The translations under genes were made by a program, and so were the position numbers. Of a stretch of DNA of 5,659 bases, positions 1-4,173 are shown piece after piece. The stretch is from an uncultured Mycoplasmatota bacterium. Lineage in GTDB: Bacteria; Bacillota_I; Bacilli_A; RF39; UBA660. The stretch's first letter is position 1. Every line of letters begins with the position of its first letter. The DNA lies in the NCBI GenBank assembly GCA_948469295.1, contig CAOKLK010000053.1:1-5659 (forward strand), in the 5' to 3' direction. The notes beneath the pieces are model-generated. The model did no database searches. It saw only the letters and a program-made list of their open reading frames with translations, and had not been told where the DNA came from.

Positions 1-13
1 ATTTATGTTTCAT
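1..13 (-). CDS. Start of a gene cut by the left edge (first codons only)
   Basis: Only the first four codons (M-K-H-K) and one further base are inside the window. The start is the ATG read at 13-11 on the minus strand, 10 nt after a strong GGAGG SD (28-24). It lies directly downstream of the terminator at 32-56 and of the exported protein at 60-836, so it is probably the next member of that gene series. Nothing can be said about its product. Confidence 0.55.
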
Positions 14-31
14 ATATTTATCACCTCCATT

Positions 32-56
32 AAAAAAAACAATCTGTTGATTGTTT
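32..56 (-). terminator. Intrinsic terminator touching the SD of the next gene
   Basis: On the minus strand an 8-bp stem (56-49 with 44-37, sequence AAACAATC/GATTGTTT) with a 4-nt loop is followed by an unbroken run of eight T (39-32). Only three bases then separate the T run from the GGAGG SD of the gene starting at 13. It begins four bases after the stop codon of the 60-836 gene. There is no room for a promoter between it and the next gene. Confidence 0.8.
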
Positions 57-59
57 CTC

Positions 60-836
60 TTAATATATGTTTCCATAAATATTGTCACACTGGAACCCCA
101 ATTTACGTAAATAAGCTACATTGCCAATTTTTCCATTTTTATAATTGTAATCATGGCTACCTGTCCAATTGCCATCACAAAATATATCTTTTGTAAAAAG
201 TATCAACATGGAAGCGTCAATGTTACTATCTGGTATTGGTAAATGCACACACCGATATCCCCAACCTAATTCATTTTTCCATTGCTCTCCTTCATTTTCA
301 CATGCCTTTAGTGTTTTAAAGTCTAGTCTAAAATCAGTTATAACTTTTCTAACGTAACTTGTAATTTCAGAATCAGACCATTCTTTAGATTTGTTAATAT
401 TATTATTCGAATTTGATGAAGTGTTTATATTTTTTTCATCTTTATTTGTATCAGTTTTACCATCATTATTTTTAGTATTATTTTGACTAGGCTGATCACT
501 CGAAATATTTTGCTTAATTTGATCATTAGAAACCTTATTACTTGATTCAGAGTCAGGTATTTTACTAGTTGATGATTTTATTTCTAAATCAGATATTTCA
601 TCTTTAACAAAAGTATCATTAGAATTTTGATCTTCAACTTGTGTACTTTCATCTTTTTCAATTTCATCATTATCACTATATAATTCCTTTTGTACAGAAT
701 TATCAGAAACGTTAGAAAAAGTGTCTTCATCACTAAGTTTGTGGTAAAAAAAGCTAAAATAAATAGCTAAAGCTGTAATAAGCAAAAAGAATAAACTTAA
801 ACTTCCTATAATTAATCGCTTTCGGTCATATATCAT
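60..836 (-). CDS. Membrane-anchored exported protein with a low-complexity stalk and a four-cysteine C-terminal domain
   Basis: 258 residues. The start is the ATG at 836-834, because GGAG lies 8 nt upstream; the longer forms from 857 or 887 have no SD. A short positive N-terminus (MIYDRKR) is followed by one hydrophobic helix at about residues 8-30. Residues about 34-150 are a stalk rich in Ser, Asn, Asp and Lys, typical of surface-exposed spacers. Residues about 152-258 form a more ordered domain with several aromatic residues and Cys at 179, 196, 220 and 250, enough for two disulphides outside the cell. The helix is not followed by a lipobox, so an uncleaved signal anchor with the domain outside is most likely. 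It is the last of four closely spaced genes. The domain is not recognised; an adhesion, cell-wall or conjugation-surface role is only a guess. Confidence 0.8.
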   Translation of the reverse strand: MIYDRKRLIIGSLSLFFLLITALAIYFSFFYHKLSDEDTFSNVSDNSVQKELYSDNDEIEKDESTQVEDQNSNDTFVKDEISDLEIKSSTSKIPDSESSNKVSNDQIKQNISSDQPSQNNTKNNDGKTDTNKDEKNINTSSNSNNNINKSKEWSDSEITSYVRKVITDFRLDFKTLKACENEGEQWKNELGWGYRCVHLPIPDSNIDASMLILFTKDIFCDGNWTGSHDYNYKNGKIGNVAYLRKLGFQCDNIYGNIY

Positions 837-891
837 AAATTCATCTCCAATCGCCATCAGTCTATAATATATTTTGAAAAAATGCAAATAG

Positions 892-1161
892 TTACTTAAG
901 ATATTGTTTTAAAGAATTTAAATCGTCAATTAATTCATTTAAATTACAAAGCACTTCAATATTACTTTTATATTTTAATCGTTTAGTTTCAAAATATTTT
1001 GCTAATGATTCAATGTATTCAATATCACATAAACTATTGTGGAAAAAAATTTTAATAATATCTTCATGATTCAAATCTTTAATGATTTCAAAATAAACGA
1101 CCATATTATATATACGATTGACTAAATCTTTGCTTTTTACAAATTTATATGCTAATTCCAT
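892..1161 (-). CDS. Small helical protein of unknown function
   Basis: 89 residues. The ATG at 1161-1159 is preceded by a strong AGGAGG with 6-nt spacing, which fixes the start. The SD and the first 17 bases lie inside the end of the upstream gene (1145-1549), so the two are probably translationally coupled. The protein is charged and predicted mostly alpha-helical (a C-terminal leucine- and asparagine-rich helix ends in LNSLKQYLK), with no signal peptide or membrane segment. It looks cytoplasmic. It is about 55 bp upstream of the exported protein. The family is not recognised; a small partner or immunity-like protein for a neighbour is possible but unsupported. Confidence 0.75.
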   Translation of the reverse strand: MELAYKFVKSKDLVNRIYNMVVYFEIIKDLNHEDIIKIFFHNSLCDIEYIESLAKYFETKRLKYKSNIEVLCNLNELIDDLNSLKQYLK

Positions 1162-1549
1162 ATGTAACCTCCTGTATTAAATCTTCAAATTCTGTAATAG
1201 TTTCATTATCAAAAGAATCAAAAGAGCAAGAAGAAAATAAATCGAAATCTATTTTATGTTCAAAAAGTAATTTATGAAAAACACCATCAATTGATTCAAT
1301 ATTGCAAGATTGTGATGCACGACAAAACAAATCCATTCTATAAATAAAATCTTGGATTTTAGAAAAGATCAAGTCATTATCAGAGCCAAAAATAATTTGA
1401 TAATTATCAACAAAATCTTCATATAAAGTAATATTATGTTTCTTAAATAAGGACTCGATACTCTTAGGATTAGTTAAAGTGATATTTTCAATTTTTCCTT
1501 CTTTGATGATCGCATTAATTTCTTTATTAAAGTTTTTTCGAGATATCAT
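1145..1549 (-). CDS. Cytoplasmic protein of unknown function
   Basis: 134 residues from the ATG at 1549-1547. AGGA stands 7 nt before this ATG, while the longer reading from a TTG at 1570 has no SD. The start overlaps the stop of the upstream membrane-protein gene as ATGA, a classic coupling arrangement, and its 3' end overlaps the next gene by 17 bp. The protein is acidic with three cysteines in its second half (residues 76, 82 and 108), one pair in CRASQSC. No signal peptide, membrane helix or known motif is visible. Strict linkage to the membrane protein suggests a shared complex or function. The family is not recognised. Confidence 0.75.
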   Translation of the reverse strand: MISRKNFNKEINAIIKEGKIENITLTNPKSIESLFKKHNITLYEDFVDNYQIIFGSDNDLIFSKIQDFIYRMDLFCRASQSCNIESIDGVFHKLLFEHKIDFDLFSSCSFDSFDNETITEFEDLIQEVTYGISI

Positions 1550-1785
1550 TTGAAATATCCTAAAATCCAACTAACAAATTGGCTTGATATTAAACAAGAT
1601 ATAGCTGCAATAATAGTATTTTTTATTTTTCGATCATAACTAGCTTTCTGATTATCATCTGAAGATGCCATTTTTAAAGCAAAGTCCTTGGCAACAAAAA
1701 AAGTAGTGCATCCTATTACTAACCATTTAATGTAATTCATAGCATCATTAGCTAAAGCTAAAATACTATTAATAATATCATCTAT
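1546..1785 (-). CDS. Small two-helix membrane protein, VirB2/Maff2-like conjugation subunit shape; probable ATA start
   Basis: 79 residues if read from ATA at 1785-1783, or 64 from the first ATG at 1740. The ATG has no SD. A very strong AAAGGAGG (1800-1793) lies exactly 7 nt before ATA, and the in-frame extension (IDDIINSILALANDA) looks like genuine amphipathic protein. In the longer numbering, a hydrophobic segment at about 18-32, a polar loop DDNQKASYDRKIK (43-55) and a second helix at about 57-78 resemble small prepilin-like VirB2/TrbC or Maff2 proteins of Gram-positive type IV secretion systems, which have two helices around a short charged loop. This assignment is by shape only; a holin-like protein is an alternative. 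It heads a coupled block with the two genes that follow it. Confidence 0.6.
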   Translation of the reverse strand: MDDIINSILALANDAMNYIKWLVIGCTTFFVAKDFALKMASSDDNQKASYDRKIKNTIIAAISCLISSQFVSWILGYFK

Positions 1786-1792
1786 TAAGATT

Positions 1793-1800
1793 CCTCCTTT
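1793..1800 (-). promoter_or_regulatory. Strong SD that decides the start of the two-helix membrane protein
   Basis: AAAGGAGG is followed by ATA after 7 nt (in frame with the 1546-1740 reading) and by an out-of-frame ATG after 11 nt (1781-1779), which would encode only MILLIVF and stop. Either initiation occurs at ATA, or this is a leader peptide with re-initiation at the ATG at 1740. Confidence 0.6.
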
Positions 1801-1808
1801 AAATTAAT

Positions 1809-1833
1809 AAAAAACACGCATTGACTTGCGTGT
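1809..1833 (-). terminator. Intrinsic terminator after the ArpU-like gene
   Basis: On the minus strand ACACGCA (1833-1827) and TGCGTGT (1820-1814) form a perfect 7-bp GC-containing stem with a 6-nt loop, followed by TTTTTATTAATTT. It lies 12 bp after the stop of the ArpU-like gene. The SD of the next gene starts nine bases after its T run, again leaving no room for a promoter. Confidence 0.85.
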
Positions 1834-1845
1834 ATAAATTGTGTT

Positions 1846-2313
1846 TTAAGCTTTTAATACCGCTACATCCAAAGCTCTTGCAAGCTTTAAAATACAGCTT
1901 TCTTTAATAGTTTTTAACAAATAAGTAGTAGTATTTAACTTCTCAGCACATTGATATTCTTTTAATTGCTTAGAATATAGCACTTCTGTAAAAAATACCA
2001 ATTCCTCATAATTAAGAACCTCAAGAGCATTAGCAAATTTATTGTAATACATTTTTACTTCTTCTAGTGTATCCAATTTCTTTGCCACACTATCTCCAAC
2101 CTTATCAGATATGGTATAGGTGGAAAAATAAATCTTGTAATCTTGGGTTATTTTGGGTGGCATTAAATTAAAATATTTACATTGAAGATCAATAAACTTA
2201 TTAATTTCTTCTGAAACTTTTTGCAAACTCTTATCAACATCATATAAATACACATAAGGAAAAAATGGGATGTTGACAAATTCTGGTTTTACATTGGCAT
2301 TAAATTGTAACAT
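1846..2313 (-). CDS. ArpU-like phage-type transcriptional regulator
   Basis: 155 residues. The C-terminal part (about 100-153) reads as a sigma-70 region-4-like HTH: an acidic first helix (NYEELVFF), a YSKQLKEYQCAEKLN turn region, and a recognition/end segment resembling the ArpU consensus with KLARALDVAVLK at the end. ArpU proteins were named for control of autolysin export in enterococci and are common late-gene regulators in phages and related elements. The N-terminal 90 residues are not diagnostic. The start is the ATG at 2313, because the in-frame codon two positions upstream is TGA. The GGAGG SD is 12 nt away, rather far, and an intervening out-of-frame ATG (2320) opens a six-codon frame. 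A terminator hairpin precedes the SD, so expression probably depends on read-through. It may act on the promoters of this element. Confidence 0.7.
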   Translation of the reverse strand: MLQFNANVKPEFVNIPFFPYVYLYDVDKSLQKVSEEINKFIDLQCKYFNLMPPKITQDYKIYFSTYTISDKVGDSVAKKLDTLEEVKMYYNKFANALEVLNYEELVFFTEVLYSKQLKEYQCAEKLNTTTYLLKTIKESCILKLARALDVAVLKA

Positions 2314-2320
2314 ATTTCAT
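2300..2320 (-). promoter_or_regulatory. Six-codon upstream reading frame overlapping the ArpU-like start
   Basis: ATG at 2320-2318 stands 5 nt after GGAGG, closer to ideal than the ArpU-like ATG (12 nt). It encodes MKYVTI and ends in TAA at 2302-2300, in a different frame across the ArpU-like start. It could compete for ribosomes and damp expression. It may equally be chance. Confidence 0.3.
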
Positions 2321-2333
2321 CAAACCCTCCTTT

Positions 2334-2377
2334 AAAAAGACAAAAGAGAGAATTATATTTCTATATACTTCTCTCTT
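2334..2377 (-). terminator. Terminator or attenuator directly before the ArpU-like SD
   Basis: On the minus strand a perfect 9-bp stem, AAGAGAGAA (2377-2369) with TTCTCTCTT (2352-2344), can be lengthened by TATA pairing inside the 16-nt interval. It is followed by TTGTCTTTTT and, three bases later, GGAGG. It ends the predicted RNA at 2344-2476 or attenuates the ArpU-like gene. Confidence 0.75.
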
Positions 2378-2476
2378 AATTAAGATTACAAGAAAATGTT
2401 TTATTTATGAAATTGCTTCATAAAATTGCCACACCGATAACCCCCCAACATAGATTCATATCTGAATCTTGTTAGG
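2344..2476 (-). ncRNA. Candidate structured small RNA or attenuator leader, three hairpins
   Basis: A consensus promoter lies just upstream (2482-2510), placing the 5' end near 2476. Hairpin 1 begins there: CCTAACA-AGATTC (2476-2464) pairs with GAATCT (2457-2452), then, after one bulged A, with TGTTGGG (2450-2444). That is 13 pairs, one a G-U. Hairpin 2 is a perfect 8-bp stem, TTTATGAA (2424-2417) with TTCATAAA (2411-2404), loop GCAAT. Hairpin 3 is the intrinsic terminator at 2377-2344. The AT-rich spacers and a G-rich stretch (GGGGGG at 2446-2441) leave single-stranded segments. No ORF here has an SD; two short frames (2459-2418, 13 codons; 2451-2401, 16 codons) are probably incidental. It is either an independent RNA of about 135 nt or the 5' leader of the ArpU-like gene. 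No known RNA family was recognised. Confidence 0.55.
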
Positions 2477-2481
2477 ATTTC

Positions 2482-2510
2482 ATTTTAAAATATTTCTGCT
2501 ATTTTGTCAA
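2482..2510 (-). promoter_or_regulatory. Strong sigma-70/sigma-A promoter facing left
   Basis: On the minus strand a perfect -35 TTGACA (2510-2505) and -10 TAAAAT (2487-2482, 5 of 6) are separated by exactly 17 bp. The predicted start is near 2476-2474, the 5' base of hairpin 1 of the RNA at 2344-2476. This is the best-matched promoter in the window and the only clear one close upstream of the ArpU-like gene. Confidence 0.75.
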
Positions 2511-2527
2511 ATTTCAGCACCTCCAAT

Positions 2528-2565
2528 AAAAAAAATGAATTTCTCTGTGTAGAAAAAATTCATTT
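2528..2565 (-). terminator. Intrinsic terminator upstream of the leader RNA, followed by an orphan SD
   Basis: On the minus strand AAATGAATTT (2565-2556) pairs perfectly with AAATTCATTT (2542-2533), a 10-bp stem, with alternative inner pairing AGAAA/TTTCT. A run of eight T (2535-2528) follows. Three bases later comes GGAGGTG (2524-2518), but no reading frame of useful length opens after it (TTG at 2510 gives three codons, GTG at 2520 gives eleven). The T8-to-GGAGGTG block closely resembles the one at 39-22. Confidence 0.75.
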
Positions 2566-2571
2566 AACCAC

Positions 2572-2599
2572 ATTATACCTATGCTTCAAAAAAAGTAAA
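2572..2599 (-). promoter_or_regulatory. Probable promoter aimed straight into a terminator
   Basis: On the minus strand a perfect -10 TATAAT (2577-2572) has a -35 TTTACT (2599-2594, 4 of 6) at 16-bp spacing. The expected start near 2565 coincides with the first base of the terminator stem at 2565-2528, so the default transcript would be only about 35-40 nt. Confidence 0.5.
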
Positions 2600-2686
2600 G
2601 GAAATGCAATTGTAAGCTCAGTTTAAATTAATTGAAAATACCTAAAAATAAATTAAAAAATAGATTAAAAAAAGAAATAAATAAAT
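2600..2686. other. Non-coding A-tract-rich stretch between divergent promoters
   Basis: No gene is supported between 2314 and 2847. Within that gap this segment holds no start-SD pair on either strand. It has repeated A tracts (2644-2648, 2655-2660, 2667-2673, 2695-2701) 11 to 30 bp apart, which should bend the DNA. They lie just upstream of the plus-strand promoter at 2687-2715 and could act as an UP element. Confidence 0.45.
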
Positions 2687-2715
2687 TTTAAAGTAAAAAA
2701 ATCTTTCCTTATAAT
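2687..2715 (+). promoter_or_regulatory. Probable promoter of the first tandem-HTH regulator
   Basis: TTTAAA (2687-2692, 4 of 6 to the -35 consensus), a 17-bp spacer and a perfect TATAAT (2710-2715), preceded by A tracts. The predicted start near 2721 falls at the base of the hairpin at 2719-2747, giving a leader of about 125 nt before the ATG at 2848. Confidence 0.5.
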
Positions 2716-2718
2716 AAA

Positions 2719-2747
2719 AGCAGGAATTTTTATAATTCATTCCTGCT
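2719..2747. repeat. Perfect 9-bp inverted repeat at the 5' end of the HTH leader
   Basis: AGCAGGAAT (2719-2727) and ATTCCTGCT (2739-2747) with an 11-nt loop. On the plus strand it would form a 5'-terminal hairpin in the mRNA of the 2848 gene. On the minus strand it is followed by TTTATTATAAGG, so it might also act as a weak leftward terminator. Confidence 0.6.
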
Positions 2748-2756
2748 CTAAAAAGT

Positions 2757-2779
2757 TGTTAAGACATTTTATGTCAACA
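2757..2779. promoter_or_regulatory. Dyad symmetry, possible operator or second leader hairpin
   Basis: TGTT-aa-GACAT-ttt-ATGTC-AACA: five plus four complementary bases per arm with a 2-nt bulge on the left. It lies between the predicted promoter and the tandem-HTH start, where an autoregulatory repressor site or an mRNA hairpin would be expected. Which of the two is not decidable by eye. Confidence 0.4.
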
Positions 2780-2847
2780 TTTGCGTATACCTACACGATT
2801 CAAACATATTTAAATTCTTGTTTGAGAAAATATCGACGGGTGAAAAT

Positions 2848-3285
2848 ATGTTAAATTTAAGAGATGCAAGAGAGTATGAGGGGTACTCAATGAGCCAACT
2901 TGCAAATAAACTAAATAAATCAAAGAGTGCTTATGCAAGATGGGAAAGTGAAAAAGACATAATTCCTTTAGTGCATCTCGTATCACTTGCAAATATATAT
3001 CAACTAAATATTGACTTTTTAATCGGTTTAACTGATAAAAGAATAAAAGTTTCATCACTTAGAGAACTGGATAGAAATATAATATCAACTAATTTAAAGA
3101 AAGTACGAAAAGATCAAAGTCAAAAATCATTTGCAAAAGAATTTCATGTCGCGAATTCAACAATCTCAAGATATGAAAATCAGCAACTTTTAATATCTAC
3201 GTCTTGTTTATTAGATATATGTAAGAAAAAACATATATCAGTTGATTGGTTCTTAGGATTTTCGAATAATCAAATGATTAATTAA
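2848..3285 (+). CDS. Tandem helix-turn-helix (Xre-like) transcriptional regulator
   Basis: 145 residues from the ATG at 2848. Upstream GGGTGA with about 4-nt spacing is a modest SD, and the N-terminus aligns with the paralogue at 4172 from this Met; the longer TTG reading from 2818 adds unrelated residues. Two HTH_3 units are fused. The first spans about 4-62 (MSQLANKLNKSKSAYARWE, then LANIYQLNIDFLIGLTD). The second spans about 79-139 (SQKSFAKEFHVANSTISRYE, then ICKKKHISVDWFLGFS). Each has the usual five-helix pattern with a recognition helix before R-W/Y-E. No ligand, protease or membrane domain is present, so it is probably a small DNA-binding repressor, perhaps acting on the dyads just upstream. 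Its stop codon lies inside the end of the convergent 3278 gene. Confidence 0.85.
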   Translation: MLNLRDAREYEGYSMSQLANKLNKSKSAYARWESEKDIIPLVHLVSLANIYQLNIDFLIGLTDKRIKVSSLRELDRNIISTNLKKVRKDQSQKSFAKEFHVANSTISRYENQQLLISTSCLLDICKKKHISVDWFLGFSNNQMIN

Positions 3286-3811
3286 ATTTATCATAAATTT
3301 TAGAAAATCTTATTTCGCTATAAGGAATATAAAAGAACTTATATTGCCATATATTTTTTGCTTTATTCTTGTCTTGTGATATTTGAATAATTAAGTTTTT
3401 AAGATTTCTCATAGTAATATTATTATCCAAGATGATTATATCTAAATATGTTTCAGATGTATTAATTGAATCGCAAAACAACTGAAACGTATTTTTTTTT
3501 ATATAGTTAACATCTTTAATTGAAAGAGTATTATTTTCTATATATCTTCTTAAAAATCCATTTCCGCCATTGCATGCTTTTTTTATTTGTTTAAGATTCA
3601 AATTAATAATTATTTCTTTTAAGTCTTTATATAAGTTTTCATTCATTGATGACTGAATATCCGTGTTTTTTATAACAAGTATTTTTGAATTTATATTTAT
3701 TGTTTTAAAGCGAACATAGTGAGTTAAAATAAGTTCCAAAAGAAAATCTTCATTGTAGTTGAAGCTTCGTAGTTCAAAATCATAATAATGATCTGGTAGA
3801 ATTTTAGAGAT
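3278..3811 (-). CDS. Protein of unknown function with probable ATC start
   Basis: 177 residues if read from ATC at 3811-3809, or 153 from a TTG at 3739. The TTG has no SD. AAGGAGG (3826-3820) stands 8 nt before ATC, and the extra in-frame segment (ISKILPDHYYDFELRSFN and on) reads like normal protein, so the longer form is favoured. The only other near-cognate starts between are ATT and CTA codons. The protein is Ile-, Asn- and Lys-rich, apparently soluble, with a basic helical middle (LKQIKKACNGGNGFLRRYIE) that could bind nucleic acid, but no family is recognised. It follows the small gene at 3853 after a weak terminator and converges on the tandem-HTH gene with 8 bp of overlap. If the ATC is a mutation, the gene may be poorly expressed. 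Confidence 0.65.
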   Translation of the reverse strand: MSKILPDHYYDFELRSFNYNEDFLLELILTHYVRFKTININSKILVIKNTDIQSSMNENLYKDLKEIIINLNLKQIKKACNGGNGFLRRYIENNTLSIKDVNYIKKNTFQLFCDSINTSETYLDIIILDNNITMRNLKNLIIQISQDKNKAKNIWQYKFFYIPYSEIRFSKIYDKFN

Positions 3812-3819
3812 TTTGGTTA

Positions 3820-3826
3820 CCTCCTT
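3820..3826 (-). promoter_or_regulatory. Strong SD followed by ATC instead of ATG
   Basis: AAGGAGG lies 8 nt before ATC (3811-3809), in frame with the 3278 gene. No ATG, GTG or TTG lies at usable distance in that frame. This decides the start chosen for that gene and is the second such case in the window. Confidence 0.6.
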
Positions 3827-3834
3827 CTAGTTAT

Positions 3835-3854
3835 AAAAAAGCACAGCTGACTTT
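3835..3854 (-). terminator. Weak terminator-like hairpin before the 3278 gene
   Basis: On the minus strand AAAGT (3854-3850) pairs with GCTTT (3842-3838), including one G-U pair, around a 7-nt loop, and a run of six T (3840-3835) follows. It overlaps the stop codon of the 3853 gene and precedes AAGGAGG by eight bases. The short stem makes real termination uncertain. Confidence 0.4.
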
Positions 3855-4089
3855 AAAGAAGTTTTCCACATTCTAAACAATGTAGAGTGTTTGTAGATAA
3901 ATCTCTAAATTGAATTGAAAAATTATCCCAATATGTATTTCCATCATCTCTTTTTTTGACTGCTACATCAACGTCTATATTACTTAAAGGGATATTAGTT
4001 TTGTTGTTAATATAATCTTTAACCATAGAATAGATTTCTGTTTCATCCTCAACCGTTGTAACATTTGAATTTGATTTACTACCTTTCAT
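3853..4089 (-). CDS. Small protein of unknown function ending in a CxxC motif
   Basis: 78 residues from the ATG at 4089-4087, the only start in frame, since TGA lies five codons upstream. The SD is poor (GGAATGA 12 nt away), so translation may be weak or leader-dependent. The N-terminus is polar (MKGSKSNSN), the middle charged, and the C-terminus contains HCLECGKLL, a single Cys-x-x-Cys that could bind metal in a dimer or be redox-active. No membrane segment or known family. It is divergent from the second tandem-HTH regulator with 82 bp between, so that regulator may control it. Confidence 0.6.
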   Translation of the reverse strand: MKGSKSNSNVTTVEDETEIYSMVKDYINNKTNIPLSNIDVDVAVKKRDDGNTYWDNFSIQFRDLSTNTLHCLECGKLL

Positions 4090-4110
4090 ATCAAACGCAA
4101 CTCATTCCAA

Positions 4111-4116
4111 TATAAA
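4111..4116 (+). promoter_or_regulatory. Possible -10 box for the second tandem-HTH gene
   Basis: TATAAA lies 15 bp before the left arm of the inverted repeat at 4131-4173. The -35 region at 17-bp spacing (ATATCA) matches only 3 of 6, so this is tentative. Starting near 4123, the transcript would carry the whole inverted repeat. Confidence 0.3.
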
Positions 4117-4130
4117 CAGACAAATCAAGG

Positions 4131-4173
4131 ATACTACCACAATTTCTGGGAAAATTAAAACTGGTGGTAGTAT
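4131..4173. promoter_or_regulatory. Perfect 10-bp inverted repeat spanning the SD and start codon of the second HTH gene
   Basis: ATACTACCAC (4131-4140) and GTGGTAGTAT (4164-4173) are perfectly complementary, 33 bp centre to centre (about three helical turns). An inner AATTT/AAATT pair could close the hairpin. The right arm covers the GTGG of the SD and the first two bases of the ATG. It may be an operator bound by the encoded regulator, or an mRNA hairpin that hides the start site. Confidence 0.6.

Noticed and set aside
5..196. Plus-strand open frame of 63 codons at the left edge
   Set aside because: It lies opposite the C-terminal coding region of the exported protein, the terminator and the next gene's SD, and has no SD of its own.
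169..357. Plus-strand open frame of 62 codons
   Set aside because: It is an antisense shadow of the four-cysteine domain of the 60-836 gene, without an SD.
2401..2520. Possible decayed gene behind the SD at 2524-2518 (frame with GGYRCGNFMKQFHK near its end)
   Set aside because: The frame is broken by a TAA after eleven codons and a consensus promoter and paired RNA stems occupy the same bases, so a structured RNA explains it better. A remnant gene is not fully excluded.
2508..2524. A third non-AUG start, ATT 7 nt after GGAGG
   Set aside because: The next codon is TGA, so nothing can be translated; the resemblance to the ATA and ATC cases is probably chance.
2640..2700. Replication origin or iteron-like array in the A-rich stretch
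   Set aside because: There are no regular repeats, DnaA-box-like sites or adjacent replication gene; only A tracts of irregular spacing.
2818..2847. TTG start extending the tandem-HTH protein by ten residues
   Set aside because: There is no SD before it, and alignment with the paralogue at 4172 begins at the ATG at 2848.
2810..3058. Minus-strand open frame of 82 codons
   Set aside because: It is antisense to the first HTH domain of the 2848 gene, which has unmistakable family patterns, and it lacks an SD.
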